The notes under the pieces were generated by a model that was not told the origin of the DNA, ran no database searches, and saw only the letters and a program-made list of their open reading frames with translations. This document shows, piece by piece, positions 44,779 through 57,722 of a DNA stretch of 64,000 nucleotides (within the stretch, counting starts at the first letter, position 1; each line of letters begins with the position of its first letter). Source of the DNA: Gyromitra esculenta (taxonomy: Eukaryota > Ascomycota > Pezizomycetes > Pezizales > Discinaceae); contig JBCAML010000006.1 in the NCBI GenBank assembly GCA_038503075.1, positions 1,736,001 through 1,800,000 on the forward strand. The letters run 5' to 3'. A program made the position numbers and the translations under genes.

Positions 44779-47564
44779 CTATCTGAATCTTGCCAACCCG
44801 GTCTTTGCTGAACCACTGACTAGCCTATTTCGCGAAATTATCAGTACAGAATCCAAGCAGGAGAAAACGGGTGTATAAACATACTTTTCCAACAATATCG
44901 GCCCGGTTAACGGGTTTACATTAGAGTACTTCCTCATCCTCGTATCGATGCTATAAAACTCATCCGTGTTATCGGACTTGAGCAAATCAATTGTCTGTCG
45001 CAATTCCTCGAAAATCTGTAACAGCAACGGCTCATTCAGGCTCGCGACAAAGTCCTGAAGGTACCGCGCGTCTAGGTCTAGGTCTGCAACAGCATTCTTG
45101 TTCATTTTTTTGACGGAGTCGGATAATGGGAGCGCCTAGAAGGAGGAGAGTGAGGATCGTTAGTCTGTTGACTAGTCTGTAATAGTGCGAGGGTAGCTAC
45201 CAATATCGATGTAGCAATATGACTTAGCGCATCGAAATAAATTAGTCCCTTGATATCTTTCGGCAGTCCTAACAAAGTCGAACTCATGATATTCCCCAAA
45301 AATAACGTCATCTGCTGTAAATACTCGCTCGGATCCCCTCGTTTCGTGGTTGCCATCCAATTGTATTCAGCGGTCTCTACAAGATCGTCAATTTTGCTGT
45401 TTACCAACTCGAAGATCCGCTTCTCGGCGGTTTTCTTTTCCGCTCGAAATTGCTCTGTGGCTTTCAGTGAAATCTCGCCACCATGGTTGGACTGGCGTGC
45501 TTCGACAAGTAAGAGCTCTAGTTCTCGACAGGCATATTCGAATTGTTCGAGGTTGATTAAGATCTGGACTATTTGCCCGAGGTATTTGGAGTTGAGACGC
45601 TCGACGAGGGATGTGCAGACTACACCGCAAAGGAGCTCATCGAGTGACTATAGGGGAGTTATGTTAGCGCTATATGCAAAAGTTTGATACGCATAGTTTT
45701 CGTACATTCTTTAGTTCTTCGTCGATTGCACTTTGGTGTGTAAAGTATTCGTCTGAAAAGAAGTAGTATTTGTTTAGGAAATTCCGTATGTCGATGCAGC
45801 AGAGCGGATACATTTGAGAAAATGGCAGCACGATTGGGAACCTAGCCGTATCACAGTTATGATCCGCTCGACTTGGGATTGAGGGAATACGTACTCTAGT
45901 TCCTCTCTTGGCTTGTCTGGCTTGTACCAGCTGACGTTGACGACATTGTCATATTCCTCTGAGGTGTTGATGGGCATTGGCATGTAGTCATCGCTTGTCA
46001 CAATCTCTTTGAAATCTCCACTGAATTCCTTCTTGAGACGTTCTGAATACTTTTCGAAAAGAACTAGGAGGAATTGATCAAGAGCTTCTACGGAATATCC
46101 CCAGCTCTGGCGAGAATGACGGTGTTAGAGAACGAGAATTTGGCTGAGAAAAGTACGCAAGCTTACTCACGTCCATAGTTTGTATAAATAATGCAAGGAC
46201 GTTCTTGATCTTTAGAAGGTTATCAGCCTCAGTAATGCTTTCCAGTGCAGGTGAGATGATATTAATGGCTTTTTTGCACATCGAATCCCAAAGTTCGTCA
46301 ACCTATACCATTGTAAGTATCGATGTGAACAAGAAATAAACAAACCGTATTTACATCTATAGCAGAGCGGAAACCCATTGTGTTTTTCATCGTTGCTCTC
46401 TCGACAATAGCGAAACCAGCAATATCCTCCAAAAGACGGTTTAAGCTTGATATATTTTCTTTCGCAAAATTTAATGGCCCCGACATAAGAAGCTCCTTTT
46501 GCTGCCGCCTCACATTCGCATATGTGACCCTAAACTCATCTCTCTCCCCTAGAGCTTCGTGGATGTGCAGACACTCAAACAGTGGAGTGAAATCGATCGT
46601 GACATTCTCATTATTCAGCACATCGAACTCTTCTCGCTCATCGAGTACCAATTCAATTGCTGAATTGAGTTTGAAGGATCCTATATCCGGGAGTTTTAGG
46701 CGCGACCCTTCCACCATCATGGACGAAAACTTACGCAAATACGGCGATTTTTCAATCCGTTCCTGTTGCCGTCGTCGACGGAGCTGTGTTTGGTGAAATG
46801 CCACCTGTCCTAATGTTACTGAACTTTCTCTAATTCTATACAGCCAGCTGTTGAGATCTGTCATCACAGCCTCCTTAACCATTCCTTGCATCGCAGGAAC
46901 AGATTTCCGGATCATCTCTGCAACGTCGTACTGCATGACCTCCTTCAGGTGAACGTTCTGCAGCTCATCCAGAGTTCTTAAAGCTGCGTAATGTTTTTTT
47001 GCTTTCAAAAGATCGCCGACACGGTTCGCCAACCCCAGCACCTCCAAACACAGCCGTAGCGCTTGCGTAGCCTCGTCGATATTCTGTCGGACATCTCTTG
47101 AATCCACGAGCGCCTTTTTCTGTTCTACTAGCTTCTCCGTAGACGCTTGAATAGATTGATTAAGCTTCAATATCTCTTCCGTCAGATCTACGGTGCCCTT
47201 GCGGACGGTGAGAAGCTGGTTAACGGATGAGACAAAGTCTTGGTGGTTATTGTTGCAGAGACGCTCAATTTCTAATTCGCGTTCGTCGGAGAAGCGACCA
47301 AGCTCAAACATTAGCTGATCTTCACGTCCCTCAGCACAGGCATCTTTAATGGCTGCAATTAGCTGGTCGAGATGGTCGGTTTCTGACGGGGCATGAAGGA
47401 GCTATAGGTGTAGTTAGCAAGTAGGAACTTCAGAAGATCGTAATTCGATGTACCTGGAGCACGCTGGCCTTTAAGCTCGGTGGTGCGCCGGAGCCAGCTG
47501 GTCGGAGCGAAAGTACCGACTTTACGACGGTTTGGAGCTGGAGCTTTCTTGCAGCGCTATTCAT
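44779..47564 (-). CDS. SEC15: Exocyst complex subunit Sec15
   Basis: Sec15 is the exocyst subunit that binds the Rab GTPase Sec4 on secretory vesicles and tethers them at sites of polarised growth. Exons 47454-47564, 46355-47401, 46171-46302, 45895-46106, 45706-45841, 45201-45647 and 44779-45135 give 813 residues if the last exon is read through. The start codon at 47564 gives MNSAARKLQLQTVVKS. The N-terminal half is a coiled-coil region (LTEEILKLNQSIQASTEKLVEQKKALV), followed by the typical GLANRVGDLLKAKKHYAALRTLDELQ. The C-terminal half contains FPIVLPFSQMYPLCCIDIRNF and the conserved helical bundle with LLGLPKDIKGLIYFDALSHIA. A GTATGT donor just after NPLTGPILLEK suggests one more short intron, so the final 15-30 residues are uncertain (the end could move to 44762). 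Confidence 0.93.
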
Positions 47565-48362
47565 GACTGCTGGTATAGGGACTGGTGTTGAACTTGCGGC
47601 TTAAAACTGAAGGGCGAGCTCAGGTACTGGTGCCAAGATTATGCCAAGATTTTACAGCCCCTGCGTCTGGCATTGATGGTGGGACATTACAAACATACAT
47701 AAGTATTCTCTACCTTCGCTCTAGAGTCTCTAGGATTCTAGATACTTCGTGTATTCGCTTACTCAAATGGGGGAAATTGTAATTGAACCTGGATTGGCCT
47801 GGTGTTAGGTAAATACATGGCCTGCCTAATTTAAATAGACCCGGCCAGCTGAGTTACATATGAGAATTATCGTGGGACAATTTAGGTGGAGGATTTCTGT
47901 GGTTTCTACCAAAAGTGTCTGAACAATATATACGTGCAGGCTGTCAGAATCTCGACCAAGCATCCCAGGGGCAGCTACCTGCCAAGGAGCGACGCAGTAC
48001 TTCCAACGCTAGCTGCATGTATGCTGCCACTGCATGCAGAGTCCCGGTTTTATGGGAAATGGGGAAATCTCACACCATCGTAAATTGTCACTCGCACGTA
48101 TGATCTATGTACTAGAGCAATCGATGGTACGTACATGTATCTTTAAATGTACAGCAGACCTTTAACTGAACTATAAGAAAAAACAAGAACAAGAACAAAA
48201 AAATTGAATAAGAACAAAACGAATAGAAATGATCCCGCCCTATAAACTACAGCCCGCCAACCCAACCCGCCATGAATTACATAGGCATATGTACTCTCTG
48301 ACAGGAAATTTTTCTAACTGTGCCCGGTGAGCCTCAAAATCAACGACCTAGCATGGTCGGCT
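47565..48362. other. Intergenic, SEC15 upstream region
   Basis: About 800 bp holding the SEC15 promoter and the 3' end of the next gene. One TACATGTA at 48131-48138. No gene seen. Confidence 0.55.
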
Positions 48363-49222
48363 TTAGATTAACGCTTTCTTCCATGACCTCAAGGCGCAAT
48401 ATGCGGCACCCCTCGGGGTAAGTTGTCTATGTTCCCATAAGAACTCAACGTACGCAAGCCGAAGGGGAGAGCGCATCTGCGACGGGTACTCCAACCTCAA
48501 CTCCTCCGAGCTCTGCAAGTACGTATGGAAAAACTCTTTTGCCGTGTATACAAAATGCTGTGTAGCTTTTTTTTCCAATTGAGCACGAGCGAAAGTATTG
48601 ACAACGCGAAGGGTTTCAACGGTCCCTATTTTCGAGAGTCAGAATCAACTTAGAGCTCGATGCTTTGGGGAGGAAACACACCAATTTTGAGCACCTCTTG
48701 CCAAGGCAGGCCATACAGTGAAGAGAAGACAGATGGATCATTACGGCTGGTTTCAAGATAGAGCAGAGCGTCTGCAACGGCGTTGGGTCTCAAACGTGGC
48801 ATATCGATATCAGGCGTGGGCAATCCTACGCGGCCCTCGAGCTCGGCCTTCGAGGATCCGCAATACTTGATGAACTCTGATCGAGAAATGCGGTCGCATT
48901 TCGTAGCATGGTTAAGGAGCCATACTCGTTTTTGTTCGGTATTGAGGGTCTCTTTCGTCTCTTTCAATTCTTCCTTCGTTTCCTTGAGCTCGAGTGTCAA
49001 GCTCTCTAGCCCTTTTTGCTGCAAGGAGCACATTTCTCGAAGCATCTTCAACTCTTCAAAAGTTTGAGTTACTTGAGATATGATTTCCTTGGACCGATCA
49101 GGATTGGCCAAAACGCCTTCGTTGACTTTCTCGATTGGTGAGTTAGTGCAGGAGGAGGACTCGTCGGAGTTATAGACCTCCGTATTGATAGAGTTCATGA
49201 TACGTGCGGTAATTTCGTTCAT
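48363..49222 (-). CDS. Hypothetical coiled-coil protein
   Basis: Not recognised. Two exons, 48682-49222 and 48363-48625, join at a 56-bp intron (donor GTGTGT, acceptor AATAG) to give 267 residues in one frame. The first third is acidic and Ser-rich (NSDESSSCTNSP). It is followed by a clear coiled coil of about 60 residues (LREMCSLQQKGLESLTLELK, then repeated KETKEEL/KETKETL heptads). The C-terminal half is globular in composition, with PNAVADALLYLE, SLYGLPWQEVLKIG, and, after the intron, FARAQLEKKATQHFVYTAKE and SPLRLAYVEFLWEHRQLTPR. No signal peptide or membrane segment is visible. Codon quality and frame closure across the intron argue that it is a real gene. It could be lineage-specific or a domesticated transposon-derived gene. 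It lies in a gene-poor stretch with 3.8 kb of empty sequence upstream. Confidence 0.7.
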
Positions 49223-52200
49223 TTTGTGTACAGGAAAACGTTTAGTAATAGTTGGGGTGAGAGTAGTGAAGACTTATACGTAGGGTAGTAACGCTCAGGA
49301 GAAGGGTAGTTGGCTGGTGGTTGGGGTTTGTAGAGGAATTTTTCCATCTCCAGATCCTTATAAACAAATTTTTAATTACTATTACGACTACCTTTTTCGC
49401 TAGTAGTGGAATAAAAAAATTTCGAAGTTATCAGTTCAGTTTCGAACAAACAGTCCTCCTACGAGCGGTCCTAAGTCTAACTTGGGGAATACGGTATTAT
49501 ATCACCACGTCGTAATATTCATATTGACGGTTTAGATATAGCTTGCCTACCAATACAATATGCCAGTATACTTTAACATTCCTTCTATCCCACTACTCAG
49601 CAGCGTAGGAAATGTGACTGAATAGCAATATATGGAAACGAACCATGTAGCGACCTGTATAAGAATGGGAACCGGAAGGGGTATAAGGCAAGTGATGACT
49701 CCTGGAGTTAGTGAAACCTAGCGATGTGCTGTAGACATAAAAGGAACCTTGCTATTACCTATGTTGGAGAGAGGATATTGGTTAGGGGTCTAAGTTTAGT
49801 AAGTTGGGAGAGGTAGATGAGGAATAAATTATTGATTTTTGGAGCTAATTTGAAGAGGCGGGTGAATTTATCAACCTGAGATGATTACCACTTGACGTTT
49901 TCAGCTTTGCTCTGGGTTAAACGCGAAAGTGTATAATGTTAGAAGTGAAGTTGATTCCAAATATTTGGTAACCAAAGACTTGGCGCGGCGCCTACAGCAG
50001 CTGGCGAAAGTTCTGCAAATCCTCGGTCAGCAACTACGCAACAAGCTCCAAAACCCCCAAACTTCGATCTTACCAACCACTGACCAAAATGAGCTCCCGA
50101 GAACTCAGGAAGCGAAAATCAACATCTGTGAGGATTGGAATGCGTGTGCCGAAGGCCAAAAAGCCAAAGCCAACCCAGAATGTGACAATTAAAGCACAAC
50201 CTGGGCCTCTAACTGCCCCTAAACCTTCACGAAGGCGAGCAGGCTAATGCATTATTGCGGCCCTAATCAGGCGATATAATGCTTGAATACCGATATATTA
50301 GTATTTATCCCACCATAAAATAGTCGATAGACCTCGCTTGTATTACTATTCGGGGTAATGATCATGTAATTTCACTGGATAAAATCGTTACCAAACTCCT
50401 AGGAAGGTGTTTCTAATCATTTACCTTTTTGCGTTGTACATTACAGAAAGGATTACCATCCGTGGGTGTAGTCCACGAGGTACCTGGTCGAGGCATGTCT
50501 CGCCGCTCGCATTAAGCCGCTTGAAGATTTAGGATAGCATAGAAAATGTGAAATATGTTTCTATTGTATAAACCTAAATTAGTCCTGATAGGATTATGTT
50601 TGATGACCCAGTCATGACCAAGTTGTCGCTTTCTACCGATGAGCTTCAATATATCTCCTAGAGCAGCACGTTATACTAGACGTAGTAAATTTATTTCAAT
50701 AAAAACATTTTAACCCCCGGCACCTCAACCTACCAAGCCACTTCAAGGCATACCCTCTCTCTAGCTTCGAGACACCTCTATCATCCATAAACACGATAAT
50801 CTATACATACACTTGAACCTCAGGGCTCATGGTGCTCAGACGCATCCCCTAGCAAGTATTGACACCCTCTGAATATATCTTAATGTCGCATTTGATCTAT
50901 CTAGCTACGAAGCCCCTCTCCTCAAGTTTTTTTCTCGTCGTGGGATTCGGTCAATTGCCTCACCAACGCCGCTGGCGCGAATCGCCCATGCGATAGCAAA
51001 GTGGGGGTTATATAAGGTGCACGTGGGATCCGTTAAGCGTATGGAGCCGTGGATGGGACTAGCAGCTCCAAAATCAACTATTTTGTTGTTTAGCACCATG
51101 CAAACTGCTTTGCCAGCACACGTGGTATTTTTGCGAGACGGTAGGCAGTGGTGAATCCCTCTGTCATAGCGCGAATGCTCAATCGGAATCTATCAGAGTG
51201 CGTATATGCCTCTTCAGCAAGAACATCAGCAAAGATAGAAGCGCACCTAGGCGCATTTGCAAGCATCTAGAAGCACGGCTCAAATCGAGTGCGTTTATAC
51301 GCATTCGTACACTCACCTGCGCCCACCTGCGCACAATACGTCGGTACGTCCATACCTTCACTCTTTTGCCCGCCCTGATAGTACATCCGGTACCATGCCT
51401 AGTACGCCCATATACCTGCCTCTACCAAATCCTCCCAAGTCAGAGCCTAGCTCTTCCTTCATCTCTGTATGCCAGTTTCGCCAGGGGTACTACGACCTCA
51501 CCCACGCCTTTCTACCAGCACTTCGCGTCCGTTCAAGCGGCCCCATACATTGCCTATTTAGACGCCTCTTTGATTGCCTTTGACTGCCGGAGAGCAGAGA
51601 GCCATACATATATATGTATAGATCAGGGGTTCTAGATAATTGACAACTCCACACGTATCCATGAGCTTCAGAGGAGCGTGACAGGAGCGTGACAGTGATG
51701 CGCCCATACATGTTCAGCTCGTCCGGTGCATCCGAGCGTATATGCCTCGGTATTTGTGCCTATTTAGCTATTCGATAGTTGCAGCTTCTCGTATGGACTT
51801 CCATTCTTGAAATTTTTGGGCTGTCGGGCATTTATCGTCTGGGACAGAAGGCGATAGGCCGATTTAGCTTCTATCAATAAAGTATTCTCGATTATGGGGG
51901 CGAGAAAGAGCAAAATGTAAGGTGCCGAGCACACTGGAAAAAAGTAAAATACTGTTCAGACGGTAGAAATAGTTGCTAGCAAGCAGAATAGAATCCCAAT
52001 TGGTTTCAATGCGTGTGAATACCGAGGTGCCAGTGTCGACATCAGCACCTCTTATTAACGATAAGCTAGGAAAGCTACGTGCTATGATGAAGTCCAGGAC
52101 CATTGGTGCTATCAAAGTCGTGAGCGGGGAGAGTCACGATGAGCGCGTTACTGATCTCGTCAGTGTCTATATTAAGATATCCAGGGTGGTAAAATGATAG

Positions 52201-53023
52201 ATGTTCGTTTATTAGAAGGACAATAGAAAAACTCGACTTTAATTCAGCAGACGGATGCACAAACGGCATTGAGTGATAGAGGACGGAATTGTTATACAGA
52301 AACGAGGGGTGCTGCGATTATAATTCTTGAGCATAAAAATAAATGGCTCACGGCATGCAAAATGTTCCGTTATAGTGTTGATGATCAACTGACTGAATAC
52401 TCAGTCTTCAACAACACCAAAAATGAGAGCTGGCCCACATAAATTTGCAGCAACTCTCGTCTGGAGCTATGCTTTAGCGCTTGCAATTCTATCGTTTACT
52501 GTGAACGTTTAGAGGCTTCGGGCAATGAATTTGGGCTTCAATATACGAACAATAGATGAAAAGAAACTAGGAAGTTCCTTGTTATATAATCGGATGAATA
52601 AATAAATAATGTTCAATACCTCTTCATTCTAAATCACAACTCATCACTCGTGTTTCAACCTAATTTTTTTTTAAAAAAGAACCTCCCTCCACCCCTAATT
52701 TATCGGCTTGAAATCCCCATTCTTTTTCTTTTTCTCTTAAAGAGACCCCGCCGCCACAATAGAACATCTAAACCTAAAAAGCAGAAGAAGCCCGACCGAA
52801 AATTTGTTTGTATATTACTCCACCCATTTCATGCAGAACAAAAGGAAAAAGAACTGCGCCTAATTTTATGACGCGAAACAAAAATAAAAAATTGAGTCTG
52901 AAAAACGTGGGGAATTAAAAAAAAGAGAGTAGTAGAAACATCGCACATCTCTCTCTCATAAAAGCAGTTATAGGAATCAAAAAAAAAGCCTCTCCATCAC
53001 GTAAATGGAGTAATTGAACCCCA
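49223..53023. other. Gene-poor region, nothing diagnostic
   Basis: 3.8 kb of AT-rich DNA between the coiled-coil gene and PEX10. Open frames such as 49929-50192 and 51198-51635 (plus) have no domain character. I looked for tRNA boxes, terminal inverted repeats and LTR ends and found none. The left half may be decayed transposon sequence. The last 400 bp, rich in A-runs, are probably PEX10 3' flank. Confidence 0.5.
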
Positions 53024-54348
53024 TCAACACCTAAGTGGTAACAGATGTTGTACCAGCGCGGACTGCCTACACAGTGGGCACTCGGGCTAAATCGTGCAAA
53101 AAACAATAATAATCAGATTTGTTGTTCTAAGATGGGGGATGGGAAACAAAAAAAGGAAAGGAAAGGAAGCCAAAAACCTTGCTTCGACACCATTCGCTAA
53201 TGCAGCTCCAACAAAACACGTGACCACATCCCGTTGCTGTGGGATCCTTCATATTCTCCAAACACAGAGTGCACTTCCTGCCCGACTCCCCCGACATGAA
53301 ACGCATCGTCTTTTCATTATCAAGATCAAATGTTGCACGGTCGCGGCCAGCATCTTGGACATGAGTATCGGGGTTGCTCAGGACACCGCCGGAGCTAGAC
53401 GCAGCGATGATATCAACGACTTCCTCGTTTTCAGTGACGGCGGAAGAGCGCAAGAATGTGTTGGAAATGTGGAAATAACCCTGCGTCGCTAGTTGCGCGA
53501 GAAGCAGAAGACCGAGAACTTCGTATCCGACTCGTTGCTCGTGCGGAGCCAAGCGTTTGGTGAAGATATATCGCAGCCCCCAGAGTCGTTTTGAAAGATG
53601 GTAGTACGCGCCGGTGAAATAGAACATCCCCAGATGCACTGCTAGCAGATTCTCAGAAGACGTTATTGTGTCGAGATGCTCTAGCAGGTAGGATTTAACC
53701 TTTATTGATACGCTGGGCGGGCCTGGCTTCGTGCCATTGGCTGCTGGGGGTGGCGTTAATGATGATTGGAGCTTTTGCCGTAGACGTGCTCGGAAGCGTG
53801 GAAGCGACTTAGCAATGACATATGGAATCAAGATCGTAGTCAGGATAAAACCGAGGCGACGCTTGAGACTGGGGAGTCGGAGTGTGGCAGCTTCCACGTG
53901 AAGAATGTCGCAATATTCTTCACCGAGTGTTCGGGCATTACGAAGGGTTGTTAGAGAGAGGTAGAGAATGTCAGCGAGTGTTTTGGTCTCGAGGGTGTAT
54001 TTGTGGAGTATTCGAGCTCCTGTAGCTTGTTAGCTACCTGCCCATCTAATGAGCATGGTAATTGGAGGTAGAACCATATATTTTTCGCAAGATCGTTGAG
54101 ATTTGTTCAAGGAGAACACCTTGATAGTAGGCATCTTTTTGGTTCGATCGAACTGTAGCGCGATGTGTTAGACATCCATCTTTGGGCATCCAAGAGAGAG
54201 AACAGCTGGGAAGATTACTTATATCTGGAGCAGCAGCAAAGGGGTAATTGAACGCCGACTCGGACGAGGAGGACGCGGTAGGGGCTGGGCCACTGCCACT
54301 AGCGACAGTAGACAGCTGTGAATCGGCGGTGATTGTTTCTGTGGCCAT
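53024..54348 (-). CDS. PEX10: Peroxin Pex10, RING ubiquitin ligase of the peroxisomal membrane
   Basis: Pex10 forms, with Pex2 and Pex12, the membrane ubiquitin-ligase channel that recycles the import receptor Pex5. Four exons, 54219-54348, 54075-54152, 53178-54019 and 53024-53086, give 370 residues. The N-terminus is Ser/Ala-rich. It is followed by PDIIRSNQKDAYYQGVLLEQ (created by splice 1) and ARILHKYTLETKTLADILYL (splice 2). The middle is hydrophobic, with membrane segments (LGFILTTILIPYVIAKSL; NLLAVHLGMFYFTGAYYHLS; YEVLGLLLLAQLATQGYF). The C3HC4 RING is split by the last intron: CTLCLENMKDPTATGCGHVF, CWSCISEWCRSK, then PECPLCRQSALVQHLLPL. All eight zinc ligands are present. It is divergent from the F-box gene at 56243, at a distance. 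Confidence 0.96.
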
Positions 54349-56242
54349 GGGTGTCGATGTTTACAGATCTAGAGAACTTGGCTGGTGCTGTAGGTCGACA
54401 GTTGGGAAAAGCGCTGGCGTTGCTGACAACCAGAGCCTCGGCTTGTATTGATGGACGGCTGACGATGGATTAGGAGTGTTGTCTTATCTGATCATCACAG
54501 CCGAGCTTATTGCGGCTCTGCGGTAAAGTGGAAACTCGACGAATCCCCTGAGCCCGGGGTTTCGATGACAAAAGGATACCCTGCTTTCTTGATCCGGTTC
54601 CGAGCCCGTTTATTCACAATGGAAAGAGTGGACTTAGATGTCTCTCCTCGATCTCGAGTGCCACATGGTCCTGCTAGGTTTGTTTATCGACAACGCAGGC
54701 GCAGCCTTAGGAACTTTCCCCAGCTATCATTGACAGGCCTTAAACTGGACGTCTCCCAGCCTGAGCTCATTCTGCTCAATGAAATAAGCGTCCATTTAAT
54801 CGCTTCCCCGAGCGAGAGAGTAGACTGATAAATAGGTCTCACTGTAAAAGCTACTGATCATGTCTTATCACTCGCGTCGTAAATTTCAATGCCTCCTTGC
54901 ACGTCTGCATAGCACTGACCATTTGCCTAATCTACTTCGTCCTCTGATCTCTGAATCGCAACTTATCCAAGCACGACTTACAGCCCGAGCTATTCTATCC
55001 GAGAAATGGAAAAAATGCAGACACAGCACTGTTTCTCCATTTAGCCGTCAGCCAGGATGATAAAGCAAAACAAGTCTAGACGGTACAGTGACCCAGCTTC
55101 TCTTCACCGAAGAAGAGAAATACAGTCATGTGGCTTCACTAGTCGAAAGGCACTATGAAGTCAATTTAAGCACTGTACAAACTTGCCGTAAGCGTGCATT
55201 GCGCCGATCTTTGTGGGGTAGTTCACCGAAACAAGATTGACATCAGTACTTATATACAAGTACCTTTATAGTACCGTGTTGCATAGAGTAGGCGTGCCCC
55301 ACAATTTACAGGGGTCTTCCACGCAGGTGAATAAAGTTCTCGGTCGTCCGGCTGATTCTCGGGGAATCGGGAATCTATGATGGAGTATCGACTGAGTATC
55401 TCCCGAGCTACCTTGATGGTATGAGTTTGGCGCGAAGTACTCCAACAAATCGAAAGATGTTTTATAAAGAGGTCCAACAGTCGTCGCACAAGCAAGCAGT
55501 TACCAACTACAGCAACACGGCTTTACCCGTTTCGCGCAGAAATATTTTAAGTGGACTCTTTAAATTTCAGGGTTGTCAAACGGTCTGCAGGGGTAACGAA
55601 TGATATGCCCGTATGCCGACTATTCGGTAATCCGAGACTGAAGGAGAGGTATCGCCCATTTGCTTATCTTGACCATGGAAAGGCTCAATGCAACATCATC
55701 ATCATCGCTTTGCAGGCTGGATATGCAGGACGGCCTAGGCCTGAGCTAGGTATTCTACATATATTCTGTTATACCATGCCTTGTATTCCCAAAATAAATA
55801 AGGATGCATCGAATGACACAATCATGAGTGTTCAAGTTCAAAATGTGCGCTCATGGATATCAATGATTTCTTGCTGAAAACTCGTAACCTAGAATACTTC
55901 AAGTTAGCTCTATCAGTTATCCCAGACCCAGGAGGATCCTCATCCTCCTTGGCTTGTCATAGCGCGAGGATCCCGAGACACTAGCAGCTCTTTGATCGGC
56001 ACACGGCATTCGTCCGTGATTTGTAGTGCAGCCAGCCAGTCTGGGACTGCGGTCACCGACCTACCTAGCCTAGACAAGAATGGGCAGCTTGGTTCCGAGG
56101 GCTGAGGATGGAGGGGGGGTGATAGAGGGGATATCTATTGCTGACCTCCCACCTTATTTTGACTGCTCAAGTCATCTCGGTTTTTCACAGCTTTTATTAC
56201 CTTGTGTGTATCTTACGGTATCGATACTCTCAAGTATTCAAA
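54349..56242. other. Intergenic, PEX10 / F-box gene
   Basis: 1.9 kb between divergent start codons. Contains a possible gene relic at 54860-55240 (separate entry). A short GC-rich inverted segment around GGATCC lies near 55933-55975. The first few hundred bases are presumably the PEX10 promoter. Confidence 0.5.
54860..55240 (+). pseudogene. Possible broken gene relic
   Basis: A plus-strand frame starts MSYHSRRKFQCLLARLHSTD and runs to SEKW. After the A-run near 55012 the protein-like sequence continues in another frame (NADTALFLHLAVSQDDKAKQ), and after about 55070 in a third (VTQLLFTEEEKYSHVASLVE, then TCRKRALRRSLWGSS). The consistent coding texture across three frames suggests an old gene or transposon fragment with frameshifts, but I recognise no family. 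Confidence 0.35.
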
Positions 56243-57722
56243 ATGTCGATAGCATATTTCCCCGCTGAGGTGAGTTTATTGGCGTCTCAATATCTCGTGA
56301 AAATAATACCTTCAGACTTTGTAACTAAGAGAAATCACCTGTCTACAGCTTTTGAAATACATAGCCATCGAGCTCTCTGACAAAGATCTCTGCAGCTTCT
56401 CCTTAGTCTGCAGGACTTTCTATGATGCCATCTATGGTGACCAGATGGTGTGGCGAGGCCTCTTCCTTAGGATCTACGATGAGCCATCGAAGAGCAGAAG
56501 GAATGGCTACGACTGGAGAGAGACATATCAAGCTCGGCAGCGACTACTTCTACGAGAACTCAGGAATATCGGGTTTGAAGATGGTACTTCTGGAAAAGAA
56601 CTGGAAGCACTGGAAGTATTACAAGAGCTATTACTAGGTCTGTAACCCACTATCACGTGATTCTCCATCTACATTATTCCATTGATCAGATACACCTTTA
56701 TGAGGACTGTAGAAGCCATATTGAAGATTTTGAAATACTGAAAACTCTCAAAAAGATGCCTGCGGCCACCTCGCTTCTGATGCTCAAACCATCAAGGGTT
56801 CCAACTTCAGGCACATCCGCGAAGCTCTCCTCCCGCCCAGCATTTTCATCTCACGCCGCCACAGCTCCGCCAGCCGGCTCATCCAAGCAATCAGCCTTTT
56901 CCTTACCCCTCTTTCCCACCCTCCTGATATCAGTCAAGTCCCAAAAATCCAAAATATCATCTACAGTCCCGGTACCGAGCCAAGCATTACTGCAGATGGA
57001 TTCCCAAACATCCGTACGCTGGAGGCTCTAGCCCAGTTCTTCACTTACCATATACACCCATTATCTGAGTCCTCAGTTTTCCACCAGAGGACCCTACTCC
57101 AGCCACATGAGCTCCCATCATTCTGGGAAGGGAGCTTGGCGGAGGAGTCATCGAGGATCCCAACGAAGTGGTTCGGCGCTTATAGTATACTCCCATTCTC
57201 CCTTCTCCAGCGGGAGAGAAAAGAGAAAAGAAAAAAAAAGCTAACAGTATTCAATTCAAAGCCTACCTGAGCCATCCCGGTATCCGTGCAATGCTACAAC
57301 TACAAAAAGTTCAAGATCTCCTCCCAGATACATCCGATAGTCACCTCGTCGACATGACTCTCTCCTTCGCCCCCTCATCTTCATCTGAACACAGATTCAC
57401 CGGCTCCGGCCGCGACTTTGCCCCTTTCAACGTTCAATCAGGTAAACTGACCCCGCTCCCGTCACCACCAGGAGCGGGTGCAATTCCGGGTTGGAAGAGG
57501 GTGCAATTCATAAAAGACTATAAAGCGCATATGTGGGTGTATGAAGGGGCGATGTTACCTGGAAATAATATGATATTAGGCCATTGGAGACATACGGCAG
57601 AAGAGGTGTATTCGGTCCTTTCAAGGCAGAGCGGACCTTTTATTTTTTGGGCGGTTCCCGAGATGTGTAGTTTGGAGTTTAGAGACAATCGGTTGTCTTT
57701 GAATAGGGTGGAAGCGGCGTAA
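56243..57722 (+). CDS. Fungal F-box protein (FBXO31-like architecture)
   Basis: Exon 1 (56243-56269) and exon 2 (56349-56637) join to place a canonical F-box at the N-terminus: FPAELLKYIAIELSDKDLCS, then FSLVCRTFYDAIYGDQMVWR and WRETYQARQRLL. Exon 3 (56756 to about 57184) carries GSNFRHIREALLPPSIFIS and IPTKWFGAY; its acceptor is the unusual AAAAAG. The last exon ends at 57722 and holds the family's C-terminal part, FNVQSGKLTPLP, AIPGWKRVQFIKDY, MWVYEGAMLPGNNMILGHW and SGPFIFWAVPE, a layout shared with fungal F-box proteins related to FBXO31. The protein would be a substrate receptor of an SCF ubiquitin ligase. The splice between exons 3 and 4 (about 57185-57250) could not be closed cleanly: a GTATAC donor and TAACAG acceptor leave the frame off by one, so either a different site is used or there is a lesion. 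Confidence 0.8.
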
